Origin: a virus
Virus record (IMG/VR): IMGVR_UViG_3300008627_001174
Span: 1 to 34,668 of that record
Strand: one strand, 5' to 3'
DNA: 34,668 nucleotides
Of the stretch, positions 16,547 to 24,766 are shown one piece after another (position 1 is the stretch's first letter; every line of letters starts with the position of its first letter). A program made the translations under genes and the position numbers. The notes under the pieces are model-generated. The model was not told where the DNA came from and ran no database searches. It saw nothing but the letters and a program-made list of their open reading frames with translations.

Positions 16547-17469
16547 GGGTTGTAATCACAGGCGGAACAGGGATGGTCGGAGCTGGATTTCGAAGCATAG
16601 AGACAGAGCATGAACTTATATTTGTTGGCTCGAAAGATTATGACTTAAGATATCTTGATGATACTCGATGTATGGTGAGGGACCACTGTCCTGAAGCAAT
16701 AATACATCTTGCTGCCAGGGTGGGCGGAGTAAAGGGCAACTCTGATTTTGTCGCGGACTTTTTTTCTGATAATATTCGGATAAATACAAACGTCTTGTCG
16801 GTTGCACATAAGCTTGGAGTAGGGAAGGTTGTTTCTTTGTTATCAACTTGCGTATACCCTGATGCAGTTGTGTATCCTCTAACAGAAGAGCAGATTCATG
16901 ACGGTGAGCCGCACCCCAGCAACTTTGGTTATGCGTACGCTAAGAGGATGCTGGACGTACACTCAAGGGCCCTTCGTCAGCAATATGGATGTAACTTCAT
17001 CTGCGCAGTGCCAAACAATCTGTACGGTCCTTATGATAATTTTGATTTAGAAAATGGGCATGTCATACCATCGATAATAAGAAAGGTGTGGGAAGCAAAG
17101 CAAACGGGAAATCCACCTGTTCTTTGGGGCGATGGGTCTCCATTAAGGGAATTTACGTACTCAAGAGATATTGCAATTGCGTTGCTTTTTTTATTAGAAA
17201 ATTATGATTTGGCTGCTCCTGTGAATATAGGCACGACAAACGAGGTAAGCATCAAAAACATAGTGAGCATGATTTGTGAAAGTTTAGAATACGACGGAGA
17301 AATTGTTTGGGATATTACAAAGCCAAGCGGTCAATTTAAGAAACCAAGCTCTAATAAGCGCTTTCTTTCTCTTGGTTGGCCATCTGCCTCGTATACGCCT
17401 CTGCGGAAGGGTATACAATTGACATGCAAATGGTTTAAGGAAAGCTATCCAAATGTAAGGGGAGTTTGA
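16543..17469 (+). CDS. GDP-L-fucose-synthase-like epimerase/reductase
   Basis: 308 residues, normal for Fcl/WcaG. ATGA overlap with the preceding gene and GGAG upstream. NADP loop TGGTGMVG; AARVGGVKGN; STCVYP with C103; Y130 and K134 (YAYAK); NLYGPYDNF. These are the family's diagnostic segments. In fucose synthesis it converts the product of GDP-mannose 4,6-dehydratase, and such an enzyme is encoded at 20321. Relatives in Campylobacter and Yersinia act on GDP-heptose instead, which would fit the nearby heptose genes. Confidence 0.85.
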   Translation: MRVVITGGTGMVGAGFRSIETEHELIFVGSKDYDLRYLDDTRCMVRDHCPEAIIHLAARVGGVKGNSDFVADFFSDNIRINTNVLSVAHKLGVGKVVSLLSTCVYPDAVVYPLTEEQIHDGEPHPSNFGYAYAKRMLDVHSRALRQQYGCNFICAVPNNLYGPYDNFDLENGHVIPSIIRKVWEAKQTGNPPVLWGDGSPLREFTYSRDIAIALLFLLENYDLAAPVNIGTTNEVSIKNIVSMICESLEYDGEIVWDITKPSGQFKKPSSNKRFLSLGWPSASYTPLRKGIQLTCKWFKESYPNVRGV

Positions 17470-17471
17470 AA

Positions 17472-18179
17472 ATGAATGTCTTAGTTCCAATGGCTGGCGC
17501 GGGCAGTCGATTTATGTCTGCGGGCTACGTTCTACCAAAGCCATTAATCGACGTTGATGGTACTCCAATGATACAAACTGTTGTTGAAAATCTCGGTTAT
17601 GATGCAACTTATATTTTTGTCGTTCAGGCTTCGCATTACCACGAATATGGTCTTGCAAGTTTTTTGGAATCTATAGCTCCAGGGTGTAAAATAGTCTTGG
17701 TAGACGGAATGACAGAGGGAGCAGCGTGTACAACACTTTTGGCTAGAGACTATATCGCTAATAATGACTCGCTACTGATTGTTAATTCTGACAATGTATT
17801 CGATTGGGACAACATGGCATTCTTAAGAGACGCAACGCAACCCGGCGTTGATGGGTGTATTCTTGTATTTAACGGTACGAACCCAAAATGGAGCTTCGCG
17901 AAGACGGACGAAACAGGCCGAGTAACGGAAGTAGCTGAAAAAAAGCCCATCAGCGATATAGCCACTGCTGGAGCATATTTTTGGGCAAGAGGCTCTGATT
18001 ACGTACAAGCAGCAAGTCAAATGATAGAAAAAGATATAAGGACTAATAACGAATTCTATGTCTGTCCAGTATACAATGAGTTAATCAATAATGGTGGCTA
18101 CGTTACAGTGTCATACGTCGAGAAGATGTGGGGACTTGGAACGCCAGAAGACTTACAATATTATTTGGAGCATCACTAG
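17472..18179 (+). CDS. Sugar-1-phosphate nucleotidyltransferase
   Basis: 235 residues from ATG at 17472, just after the previous stop; an in-frame TTG at 17466 overlaps that stop. NTP_transferase signature: VPMAGAGSRF (6-14) with K23 and P24 (LPKPLIDV), the metal-binding VNSDNVFD and the C-terminal WGLGTPED. Members activate a sugar 1-phosphate with a nucleotide triphosphate. The base and sugar cannot be told. If the GDP-type enzymes in this block act on heptose, this could be the guanylyltransferase (HddC role). A HAD phosphatase follows two bases later. Confidence 0.8.
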   Translation: MNVLVPMAGAGSRFMSAGYVLPKPLIDVDGTPMIQTVVENLGYDATYIFVVQASHYHEYGLASFLESIAPGCKIVLVDGMTEGAACTTLLARDYIANNDSLLIVNSDNVFDWDNMAFLRDATQPGVDGCILVFNGTNPKWSFAKTDETGRVTEVAEKKPISDIATAGAYFWARGSDYVQAASQMIEKDIRTNNEFYVCPVYNELINNGGYVTVSYVEKMWGLGTPEDLQYYLEHH

Positions 18180-18180
18180 T

Positions 18181-18813
18181 TTGGGATATACGTCTTTTAT
18201 TTTTGACAATGACGGGGTGCTTGTAGACACCACTGAGCTACAAGTTAAAGCAACGCTAGCAGCAATTGACGAGGTCTTGAATTTAAAGCTAACAACTCAA
18301 GAAGATATTTCTGTCCTTAAGTCAACTATAACTACTCGTGATAAGCTCATAAAGCTTTGTCAAAAGGGGTACTTTACTCTTAATAAAGTAGACGCTGTAT
18401 ACGAAAGAAAAAAAATAATCACAAATAAAATGATGAGTATGTTAGACTCTGAAGACTATCAAGACAAAATTGAAATGTTTGAATTTTTACGACGAGAAAA
18501 TAAAAACATAGCGGTAGTAACGAATGCGAACCGTGCTTCGACAGTTACACTACTAAATAATCTTGGTTTTATGAAGTACCTAGATGTGTTAATAACGAAT
18601 AATGATGTAAAGAACACAAAGCCACACGCCGAACCATATGTTAGGGCGATGCTTCAATTAGGCGGCTCAATTGAGGACTTCATAATATTCGAAGACTCTG
18701 TAACAGGTTTAGCCTCGGCTCGCGGCTCAGGCGCAACTGTTTACGAGATCAGCAATTTTAGAGATGTAAATACCCAATTGATGGAAGAAATAATAGCGGG
18801 AAATTACAAATGA
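18181..18813 (+). CDS. HAD hydrolase, beta-phosphoglucomutase-like
   Basis: 210 residues from a TTG at 18181, two bases after the previous stop, with GGAG ten bases upstream. The open frame extends back to ATG 18091, but that would overlap the nucleotidyltransferase gene by about 90 bases and add residues unlike the family. Motif I FDNDGVLVDT (D9, D11), motif II VVTNANR, lysine motif KNTKPHAEPY and motif IV FEDSVTGLASA. A C1 cap domain is present. It could be a sugar phosphatase (GmhB role) or a phosphomutase feeding the preceding enzyme. Confidence 0.85.
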   Translation: MGYTSFIFDNDGVLVDTTELQVKATLAAIDEVLNLKLTTQEDISVLKSTITTRDKLIKLCQKGYFTLNKVDAVYERKKIITNKMMSMLDSEDYQDKIEMFEFLRRENKNIAVVTNANRASTVTLLNNLGFMKYLDVLITNNDVKNTKPHAEPYVRAMLQLGGSIEDFIIFEDSVTGLASARGSGATVYEISNFRDVNTQLMEEIIAGNYK

Positions 18814-19268
18814 TTTTTATTGCTCATCGAGGAAACACCAACGGCCCCGTGCCGTCCTTAGAAAATAATCCAGACTATATTGATAAAGCGCTACAGGCAG
18901 GTTTCTATGCTGAGGTCGATGTTCGGCAGGGTGAAAGTTCCGAAACGTTTATTGTGGGTCATGATTTTGGTGAATACCAATTAGATATTTCTTGGTTCCT
19001 CCAGCGCAGAGAAAAATTGTTTATTCATGCTAAAGACTTAAGCACGTATGCTTATTTTCTAAGTGATAATCAAGTGTGGCATGTTTTCTGGCATCAAAAC
19101 GACGCATACACCATGACATCTTCCGGATATATATGGGCGTATCCCGGTAGCGAATTAAACGATAAGTGTATATGTGTGATGCCAGAAACAGCGTCATATT
19201 CCTCTGAGCAATTATCGATATGTGCAGGTATTTGCAGCGATTATGTTGCTTCAATGTACAGCGGGTAG
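18810..19268 (+). CDS. Small GDPD-like (PI-PLC-fold) protein
   Basis: 152 residues, ATGA overlap with the HAD gene. FIAHRGN, LENNPDYIDKAL, EVDVR and VGHD give the start of a glycerophosphodiester phosphodiesterase-like TIM barrel, with the general acid/base histidine and the metal-binding acidic residues. WHVFWHQNDAYTMTSSGYIW and GICSDYV complete the chain. It is shorter than standard GDPD (about 240 residues), but I recall small proteins of this type in polysaccharide loci, so it is probably complete. Function unknown; a sugar-phosphate or cyclic-phosphate reaction is possible. Confidence 0.65.
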   Translation: MIFIAHRGNTNGPVPSLENNPDYIDKALQAGFYAEVDVRQGESSETFIVGHDFGEYQLDISWFLQRREKLFIHAKDLSTYAYFLSDNQVWHVFWHQNDAYTMTSSGYIWAYPGSELNDKCICVMPETASYSSEQLSICAGICSDYVASMYSG

Positions 19269-19313
19269 TGTATGCTAAAACATCTTCTAAAATTCTAATA
19301 TTATTTTGTTTAT

Positions 19314-20324
19314 ATGGAAAACACAAAAAAAGAGACTGTTCTAATAACAGGGGGCGCGGGATTTATTGGCCACGCGATAATAGAGCACTTATTAAGGACT
19401 ACCGATTTTGATATTGTATCGCTTGATCGGCTGGATACATCTGGATGTCTAGACAGGATAAGTGATGTTATTGCGAAAAACCCATCGTGGCGCCGACGCA
19501 CTCATGTAATTTGGCACGATCTCAAAGCGCCTTTGAGCGACCATGTTATACACAAGCTGGGGAGAATAGACTACATCTTGCATCTTGCAGCAGGTTCTCA
19601 TGTAAATCGTAGTATACAATATCCTCTTGAGTTTGTGATGGACAATGTGGTTGGTACTTGTAATTTACTGAACTACGCGAAGGAACGCTGTGAAACGTTA
19701 AAACTGTTTTTATATTTCAGCACTGATGAGGTTTTTGGTCCAGCACCGCCAGGAACCACGTTCAAAGAAAACGACAGGTATAATGCTAAAAATCCCTACG
19801 CTGCAACAAAAGCAGCGGCCGAGGAGCTGTGTAATGCATATGCAAACACGTATAAACTTCCTGTTATCGTCACGCATACAATGAACGCATATGGCCCACG
19901 ACAGCATCTCGAGAAATTTATTCCTATAGTAATAAAGAAGTTACAAAATAATGAAAGTATTGTGATTCACTCAGACCGAGGAGGTACAAGACCTTCGAGC
20001 CGTCGCTACCTTTTTTCTAGAGACGTTGCTGAAGCTGTAAGATTTTTAATGCTGACGCATACCATTGGGGAAAAATATAACGTTCGAGCGGATGCTGAAA
20101 CAGATAATTTAACGCTTGCGAAGATGATCGCTTCCATTATGGGAAAAGAGTTAAGGTATGAGTTGAAGTACCCAGAGCGCACAAGACCAGGAAACGATTT
20201 TAGGTATTCTGTGTGCGGGGAAAAATTACAAAAAATGGGGTGGAGGCAGCAAACAAGTTTGGAACAAGGCCTTGAGGAAACGATACGCTGGTATCTGGAC
20301 AATCCGACGTGGGGCGTTTTATGA
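19314..20324 (+). CDS. RfbB-like NAD-dependent nucleotide-sugar dehydratase/epimerase
   Basis: 336 residues, extended SDR. TGGAGFIG NAD loop, FSTDEVFG (dehydratase-type catalytic acid position), YAATK (tyrosine/lysine pair) and AYGPRQH. The sequence is closest in pattern to dTDP-glucose 4,6-dehydratases and related UDP-sugar decarboxylase/epimerases. It follows a 45-base AT-rich gap, and no Shine-Dalgarno sequence is visible before the ATG, unlike its neighbours. The exact nucleotide sugar cannot be read. Confidence 0.82.
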   Translation: MENTKKETVLITGGAGFIGHAIIEHLLRTTDFDIVSLDRLDTSGCLDRISDVIAKNPSWRRRTHVIWHDLKAPLSDHVIHKLGRIDYILHLAAGSHVNRSIQYPLEFVMDNVVGTCNLLNYAKERCETLKLFLYFSTDEVFGPAPPGTTFKENDRYNAKNPYAATKAAAEELCNAYANTYKLPVIVTHTMNAYGPRQHLEKFIPIVIKKLQNNESIVIHSDRGGTRPSSRRYLFSRDVAEAVRFLMLTHTIGEKYNVRADAETDNLTLAKMIASIMGKELRYELKYPERTRPGNDFRYSVCGEKLQKMGWRQQTSLEQGLEETIRWYLDNPTWGVL

Positions 20325-21373
20325 AAATAGCAATGATCACGGGGGTAACAGGCCAAGACGGATCATATCTTGCCGAATTTTTGCTTGAAAAGGGGTATCG
20401 TGTTATTGGGTTGAAGAGAAGAACAAGTCTAATTACAACAGACCGAGTGAATGAAATTTATGATAATCCAAATTTTGAATTGCGATATTACTCTCTGCAT
20501 GATCCCACAACATTATATCGGTTGCTAGAAGAATACAGACCCTCTGAATTTTATAACCTTGCTGCTCAATCTCATGTGCGTGTTTCTTTTGACGTCCCCA
20601 TTGAGACTGTAGACTCGATTGCAATGGGTACATTGCGCATTTTTGAAGCGATTCGTCATGTAGATAAAGAAATAAAAATATATCAGGCTTCATCTTCAGA
20701 GATGTACGGTGATAATCCTACCCATCCCCAGAATGAGAGTACGACATTTATGCCTGTCAGCCCTTACGCTTGCGCTAAATTATTTGCACATAATCTGTGC
20801 CGGAATTATCGTGAAGGATATGGCATGCATATTTCTAGCGGAATTCTTTTTAATCATGAATCACCGCGTCGGGGAGAAACGTTTGTAACAAAGAAGATAA
20901 CCCGCGCCGCGGCCAGAATTAAGCTGGGGCTACAAGAAAAATTATATCTCGGGAATTTAGACGCAAAGCGTGACTGGGGATATGCAGGTGACTATGTGGA
21001 GATGATGTGGTTAATGCTACAACAGGACAACCCTGACGATTATGTAATTGCAACAGGAGAAACTCACTCTGTTAGAGATTGGCTCGAGGCAGTCTTTAAG
21101 GAAGCTGGGTTACCGATCGATGGGAACGTAGAGATCGATCATCGCTTGTTTAGACCACATGAAGTACCCTTGCTGCTGGGTGATCCGTCTAAGGCTAAGG
21201 AAAAGCTTGGGTGGGAACCAAAGATGAAATTTCAACAATTAGCAAAGCTAATGTACCAGGCTGATCGACTGGAGGCCGAAAGAGACCTTCGAGCCGCAGG
21301 TCGTGATTTAAAGCTTCAAGGCTTGATGGATGGTCAGAAAATACCATTTCGAGGTTTTAAAAAAATAGAGTAA
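20321..21373 (+). CDS. GDP-mannose 4,6-dehydratase family protein
   Basis: 350 residues from ATG at 20321 (ATGA overlap); GTG at 20309 is an upstream alternative. GVTGQDGSYLAEFLL (NADP loop), AAQSHVRVSF, SSSEMYG, SPYACAK and FNHESPRRGETFVTKKI are highly typical of Gmd. It makes GDP-4-keto-6-deoxymannose, the substrate of the Fcl-like enzyme encoded at 16543. Close relatives (DmhA, WcbK) dehydrate GDP-heptose, so with heptose genes nearby the substrate may differ. Last gene of the sugar island. Confidence 0.88.
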   Translation: MKIAMITGVTGQDGSYLAEFLLEKGYRVIGLKRRTSLITTDRVNEIYDNPNFELRYYSLHDPTTLYRLLEEYRPSEFYNLAAQSHVRVSFDVPIETVDSIAMGTLRIFEAIRHVDKEIKIYQASSSEMYGDNPTHPQNESTTFMPVSPYACAKLFAHNLCRNYREGYGMHISSGILFNHESPRRGETFVTKKITRAAARIKLGLQEKLYLGNLDAKRDWGYAGDYVEMMWLMLQQDNPDDYVIATGETHSVRDWLEAVFKEAGLPIDGNVEIDHRLFRPHEVPLLLGDPSKAKEKLGWEPKMKFQQLAKLMYQADRLEAERDLRAAGRDLKLQGLMDGQKIPFRGFKKIE

Positions 21374-21422
21374 ATGCATATCACAACTTCTATAATATAT
21401 CATAGGAAGTTTATATGCATAT
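21374..21422. repeat. Repeated ATGCATAT palindromic element
   Basis: ATGCATAT at 21374-21381 recurs at 21415-21422, and ATATGCAT at 21413-21420 is its exact reverse complement, so the right copy is a perfect 10-base palindrome overlapping the nuclease start codon. It could be an operator pair or a small local duplication. Confidence 0.45.
21391..21398 (+). promoter_or_regulatory. Possible promoter -10 element / T4-type late promoter
   Basis: TATAATAT lies in the 41-base gap between the sugar island and the nuclease gene. TATAAT is a perfect sigma-70 -10 box, and the octamer resembles the T4 late promoter TATAAATA. No good -35 box is seen, which would fit a late promoter read by a gp55-like sigma factor. 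A purine-rich AGGAAG follows before the ATG. Confidence 0.35.
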
Positions 21423-22287
21423 TAGGTTACCAGAAGAGATAGAATTTCGTACCGGAAAGCCCCACGTATCGTTTTCTGAAGTGCGCTGCTGGAAAGAGTG
21501 CGCCTATCGACATAAGCTTCTTTATATTGACAAGCTTGGCACTGATGAGCCCTCTCCATATCTTTCTTATGGTACTGCTGTACATGAGGCAATCGAAAAC
21601 TTTCTGAATACAGGCAAAATGGACGCTTCTATTGCTGTTACGATGATAGAAAGTGAGTGGGAAAAACATGGGTTCGAATCCCAGGCCTTTATTGATAATC
21701 ATGCTGCGTATCGAAAGTCACAAGGGTGGAAACCTAAACCACACCCGCCCCTCGTCGAATGGAAAGAATACGCAGAAACAGCCCTTTCTAGATTACCAGA
21801 ATTTTTAACTGAAACGTTCGGGAAATACGAAATAGTCTCTGCTGAAGAAGAGCTGTACGAGTATTATGCAGATTCTGATATCTTTTTCAAGGGTTTTATC
21901 GATGCGCTTATTAAAACAAGCGTTCGTGGTAAAGATGTTTATTACGTCATTGATTGGAAGACCGCGGGCGACAAGGGGTGGTTTAGGGATAAGCGCCAAG
22001 ATATTTTGACCTGGGCTCAGATTGCGCTTTATAAGACTTTTTGGAGAAACAAACTTGGGCTTGGTACGAAACAGGTTCGGTGTGGCTTTGTTCTCCTGAA
22101 ACGAGGCGCACCTTTCGAAAATGTGTGCGAATTTGTGAACGTATCTGTTGGTCCTAAAGCAGAAGAAAAGTCGATGAGCATTTTACGAAGTATGGTAAAA
22201 ACAGTGCGCAGGGGTATTTTTTTGAAAAATAGAAATTCGTGCTTGTTTTGTGAATTTAAGAACACTTCTAATTGCCCTGGCGGCTAA
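21415..22287 (+). CDS. PD-(D/E)XK nuclease, RecB/Cas4-like, probable Fe-S cluster
   Basis: 290 residues. AGGAAG precedes the ATG. PD-(D/E)XK superfamily layout: GTAVHEAIE, FIDALI, then YVIDWKTA (catalytic D...DxK) and QIALYK. Cysteines C25 or C29 at the N-terminus and C276, C279 and C287 at the C-terminus (CLFC, NCPGG) are placed like the four-cysteine iron-sulfur staple of AddB and Cas4. It probably acts as an exonuclease in phage DNA replication, recombination or packaging. It is not a glycan enzyme and marks the return to core phage genes. Confidence 0.8.
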   Translation: MHIRLPEEIEFRTGKPHVSFSEVRCWKECAYRHKLLYIDKLGTDEPSPYLSYGTAVHEAIENFLNTGKMDASIAVTMIESEWEKHGFESQAFIDNHAAYRKSQGWKPKPHPPLVEWKEYAETALSRLPEFLTETFGKYEIVSAEEELYEYYADSDIFFKGFIDALIKTSVRGKDVYYVIDWKTAGDKGWFRDKRQDILTWAQIALYKTFWRNKLGLGTKQVRCGFVLLKRGAPFENVCEFVNVSVGPKAEEKSMSILRSMVKTVRRGIFLKNRNSCLFCEFKNTSNCPGG

Positions 22288-22350
22288 AAGCATTATGTAG
22301 CATATACGATAAGCCCTTGTCATTTATGATTATCTCGATGAGGTACGTGT

Positions 22351-23604
22351 ATGAAGAAATATAAAATACTAATGCTGTCTGACCACGCTCTTTCAACATC
22401 GGGTGTTGGATGTCAGTCAAGGTTTCTTATTAATGGATTGATTGAGAAGGGTTGCTGGACTGTAAGACAGTTCGGGGCAGCATTGAAGCATAACAATTAC
22501 GACGTTGTGCAAGTCTCTGAAGACTTTGTTATTAAGCCAATAGACGGATTTGGAAATCCAGATATGCTTAGAATTGCATTAGCAACAGAGCGTCCGGACG
22601 TCGTATTACTTTTTACTGACCCAAGATTTTTTACTTGGTTGTGGGAAATGGAAGATGAAGTTCACCAGTTGTGTCCCATTGCATATTGGCATGTATGGGA
22701 CAATCGTCCCCGCCCGACGTTCAACGACAAGTATTACGCTGCAACAGACTTAATAAATTGTCATTCATACCCAACGTATGAAATTGTGAGTGAAAAATTT
22801 CCCGAAAGAACGAATTTTATTCCTCATGCTTTACCTACCGATGTGTTTTTTCCACTTCCAGAGCTTGAAAAGAAACGATGGCGCCAAGATATTTTGGGGT
22901 ATCAAAAGAAAGATGACTTTGTTGTGTTGTGGATTAATCGGAACGCAAAGCGGAAGAGGCCAGCCGATGTTTTGTGGGCATGGAGCTTGTTTCTCGAGAA
23001 GCATAATATCACTGATGCCACACTTTTGATGCATACGGACCCCCATGATCAGGAGGGCCCAGATTTAGTGGCAGTAGCGGAGATGTTGGGTGTTCAACAC
23101 TCGGTGTTGTTTTCCCCAGAAAGAGTAGACTTCACAAAAATGAACATACTTCACAATATCTCTGATTGCTGTGTGAATATTGCATATGCTGAAGGGTTCG
23201 GGTTATCTACGCTGGAAGCGATGCAAGTGGGAAACCCAGTGGTCGCAGTTAAGACTGGCGGCTTAACACGTCAAGTTGTTAATCATCGTGATGGTACTGA
23301 GAACGGAGTTGCCTTAGACGTTAAGCATACGACATTAGTGGGTTCGCAAAACGTACCCTTCATATATGAGGACTATGCTGACGTGCACGATGTCGCAGAT
23401 GGTTTTTATAAACTATATTCGATGGATGAAAGTGAGAGAGCCGCTCTAAGCGAAAAATGTAAAGAATACGCTTCCAAAGAATTTGATTTGCAAACGACAA
23501 TTGATGATTGGCATGGTACGCTATTAAATCTTGTTGAAAAATGGCAAGCTGGAGAGCGAATGACCCCACGTTTTGAAGTGATTGAAATGGGAGCATCGGA
23601 CTAA
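22351..23604 (+). CDS. Glycosyltransferase family 4
   Basis: 417 residues, GT-B fold. The N-terminal MLSDHALSTSGVG and the C-terminal donor site AEGFGLSTLEAM (E-x7-E) and VVAVKTGG are typical of GT4. A 63-base gap precedes it; GATGAGG lies before the ATG. It is separated from the sugar island by the nuclease gene and sits with a second GT4 gene directly upstream of the late sigma factor, so these two enzymes may serve the virion or phage DNA rather than the host surface. The specificity is unknown. Confidence 0.82.
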   Translation: MKKYKILMLSDHALSTSGVGCQSRFLINGLIEKGCWTVRQFGAALKHNNYDVVQVSEDFVIKPIDGFGNPDMLRIALATERPDVVLLFTDPRFFTWLWEMEDEVHQLCPIAYWHVWDNRPRPTFNDKYYAATDLINCHSYPTYEIVSEKFPERTNFIPHALPTDVFFPLPELEKKRWRQDILGYQKKDDFVVLWINRNAKRKRPADVLWAWSLFLEKHNITDATLLMHTDPHDQEGPDLVAVAEMLGVQHSVLFSPERVDFTKMNILHNISDCCVNIAYAEGFGLSTLEAMQVGNPVVAVKTGGLTRQVVNHRDGTENGVALDVKHTTLVGSQNVPFIYEDYADVHDVADGFYKLYSMDESERAALSEKCKEYASKEFDLQTTIDDWHGTLLNLVEKWQAGERMTPRFEVIEMGASD

Positions 23605-23605
23605 C

Positions 23606-24766
23606 ATGAAAGTAATAATAAGGGCGCCACTGCTGAGTGTAACAGGATACGGCGTACACGCTCGTCAAGTTTTTTCTTGGGCATTATCAAAAAATTGGGA
23701 TGTATACGCTTCGATTGTGCCGTGGGGGATATGCACGTATTACCTCGACCCAACTGCTTTAGATGGTTTGATAGGTAAGGTCATGGACCGATCCGCGCCT
23801 GTTCAAGATCCTGATCTTTCGTTTCAGGTTCAATTACCTGATGAGTGGGATCCGGGTCTTGCACGAGTGAATATCGGTGTGACTGCCGGTGTTGAGACAA
23901 ACCTATGTTCACAGTCTTGGGTCGAAGCGTGTAAGAAAATGCACATGGTAATTGTTCCAAGCACATTTACAAAGAAGACGTTTGTTGACTCTGGTGTACC
24001 AGAACACAAGATTGCTGTGATACCAGAGGCGCATAGCTACAGCGACGAAATTTCACTAAAGCTAGATAAGCAGCTGAGCGATTTGCCTACATCATTTAAT
24101 TTTTTGATGTTTGGGCAAGTAACTGGAAATAATCCAGAGAATGATCGAAAAAATACATTTTATGCGCTGAAGTGGTTAGCGGAAACGTTTAAGAGCGATA
24201 AGGATGTTGGAATTATCGTGAAGACCAACTTGGGACGTTTTACCACTGCTGATAGAGAAAGGTCGGTGGTGATGTTTAAGCAGCTAATAAATGAAATAAA
24301 ACAAGGGCCCTATCCGCGCTTTTATTTGGCTCATGGTATGCTGGATGAGGGAGAAATTTCTACGCTGTATAAAAATGAAAACGTAAAAGCGTTGTTGGCA
24401 CCAACCCGCGGAGAGGGTTGGGGTCTACCCATTTTAGATGCCGCCGCGGCAGGTCTTCCCGTTATCGCAACAGATTATTCTGGCCATTTAGACTTTTTGA
24501 AGCACATTAAATTTCTTTCACTAGATTATGACATGGTTCCTGTTCATCCGTCCCGTCATGACGGCCGTGTCTTTATAGAGGGTACCGCATGGGCAGATGT
24601 AAAAGAAGGGTCTTTCAAGGCCAGAGTCAAAAAATTCAGGAAGGCACCCTCTCTTCCCCAGCGCTGGGCACAAACTGGCTCAGGAATATTAAGGGAAAAA
24701 TTTTCGCTAGACGCCATAAAAGAGCAGTATGACGCATTTATGGAGCGTATAGTTGACGACTCTTGA
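23606..24766 (+). CDS. Glycosyltransferase family 4, second copy type
   Basis: 386 residues from ATG at 23606, one base after the previous stop; an in-frame ATG at 23582 lies inside the upstream gene. RAPLLSVTGYGVHAR is the N-terminal acceptor-side glycine loop. FLMFGQVTGNNPENDRKNT opens the C-terminal domain, and TRGEGWGLPILDAAAAG is the donor motif with E-x7-D instead of E-x7-E. It is not a close copy of the preceding GT4 gene. The specificity is unknown. Confidence 0.8.
   Translation: MKVIIRAPLLSVTGYGVHARQVFSWALSKNWDVYASIVPWGICTYYLDPTALDGLIGKVMDRSAPVQDPDLSFQVQLPDEWDPGLARVNIGVTAGVETNLCSQSWVEACKKMHMVIVPSTFTKKTFVDSGVPEHKIAVIPEAHSYSDEISLKLDKQLSDLPTSFNFLMFGQVTGNNPENDRKNTFYALKWLAETFKSDKDVGIIVKTNLGRFTTADRERSVVMFKQLINEIKQGPYPRFYLAHGMLDEGEISTLYKNENVKALLAPTRGEGWGLPILDAAAAGLPVIATDYSGHLDFLKHIKFLSLDYDMVPVHPSRHDGRVFIEGTAWADVKEGSFKARVKKFRKAPSLPQRWAQTGSGILREKFSLDAIKEQYDAFMERIVDDS

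Noticed and set aside
18091-18180. Upstream extension of the HAD hydrolase gene to ATG 18091
   Set aside because: It would overlap the nucleotidyltransferase gene by about 90 bases; TTG 18181 has a well-spaced GGAG and puts the HAD motif I at its usual distance from the N-terminus.
19220-19411. 63-codon + strand frame over the GDPD-like stop and RfbB-like start
   Set aside because: It overlaps two better supported genes in another frame and has no domain or ribosome binding site.
21374-21442. Tiny 22-codon reading frame starting at the first ATGCAT
   Set aside because: It overlaps the nuclease start in another frame, has no upstream ribosome binding site and is too short to support.
22288-22350. 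Promoter before the first GT4 gene
   Set aside because: TATACGAT- and TATGAT-like strings occur, but no partner box at a fitting distance; not distinguishable from AT-rich background.
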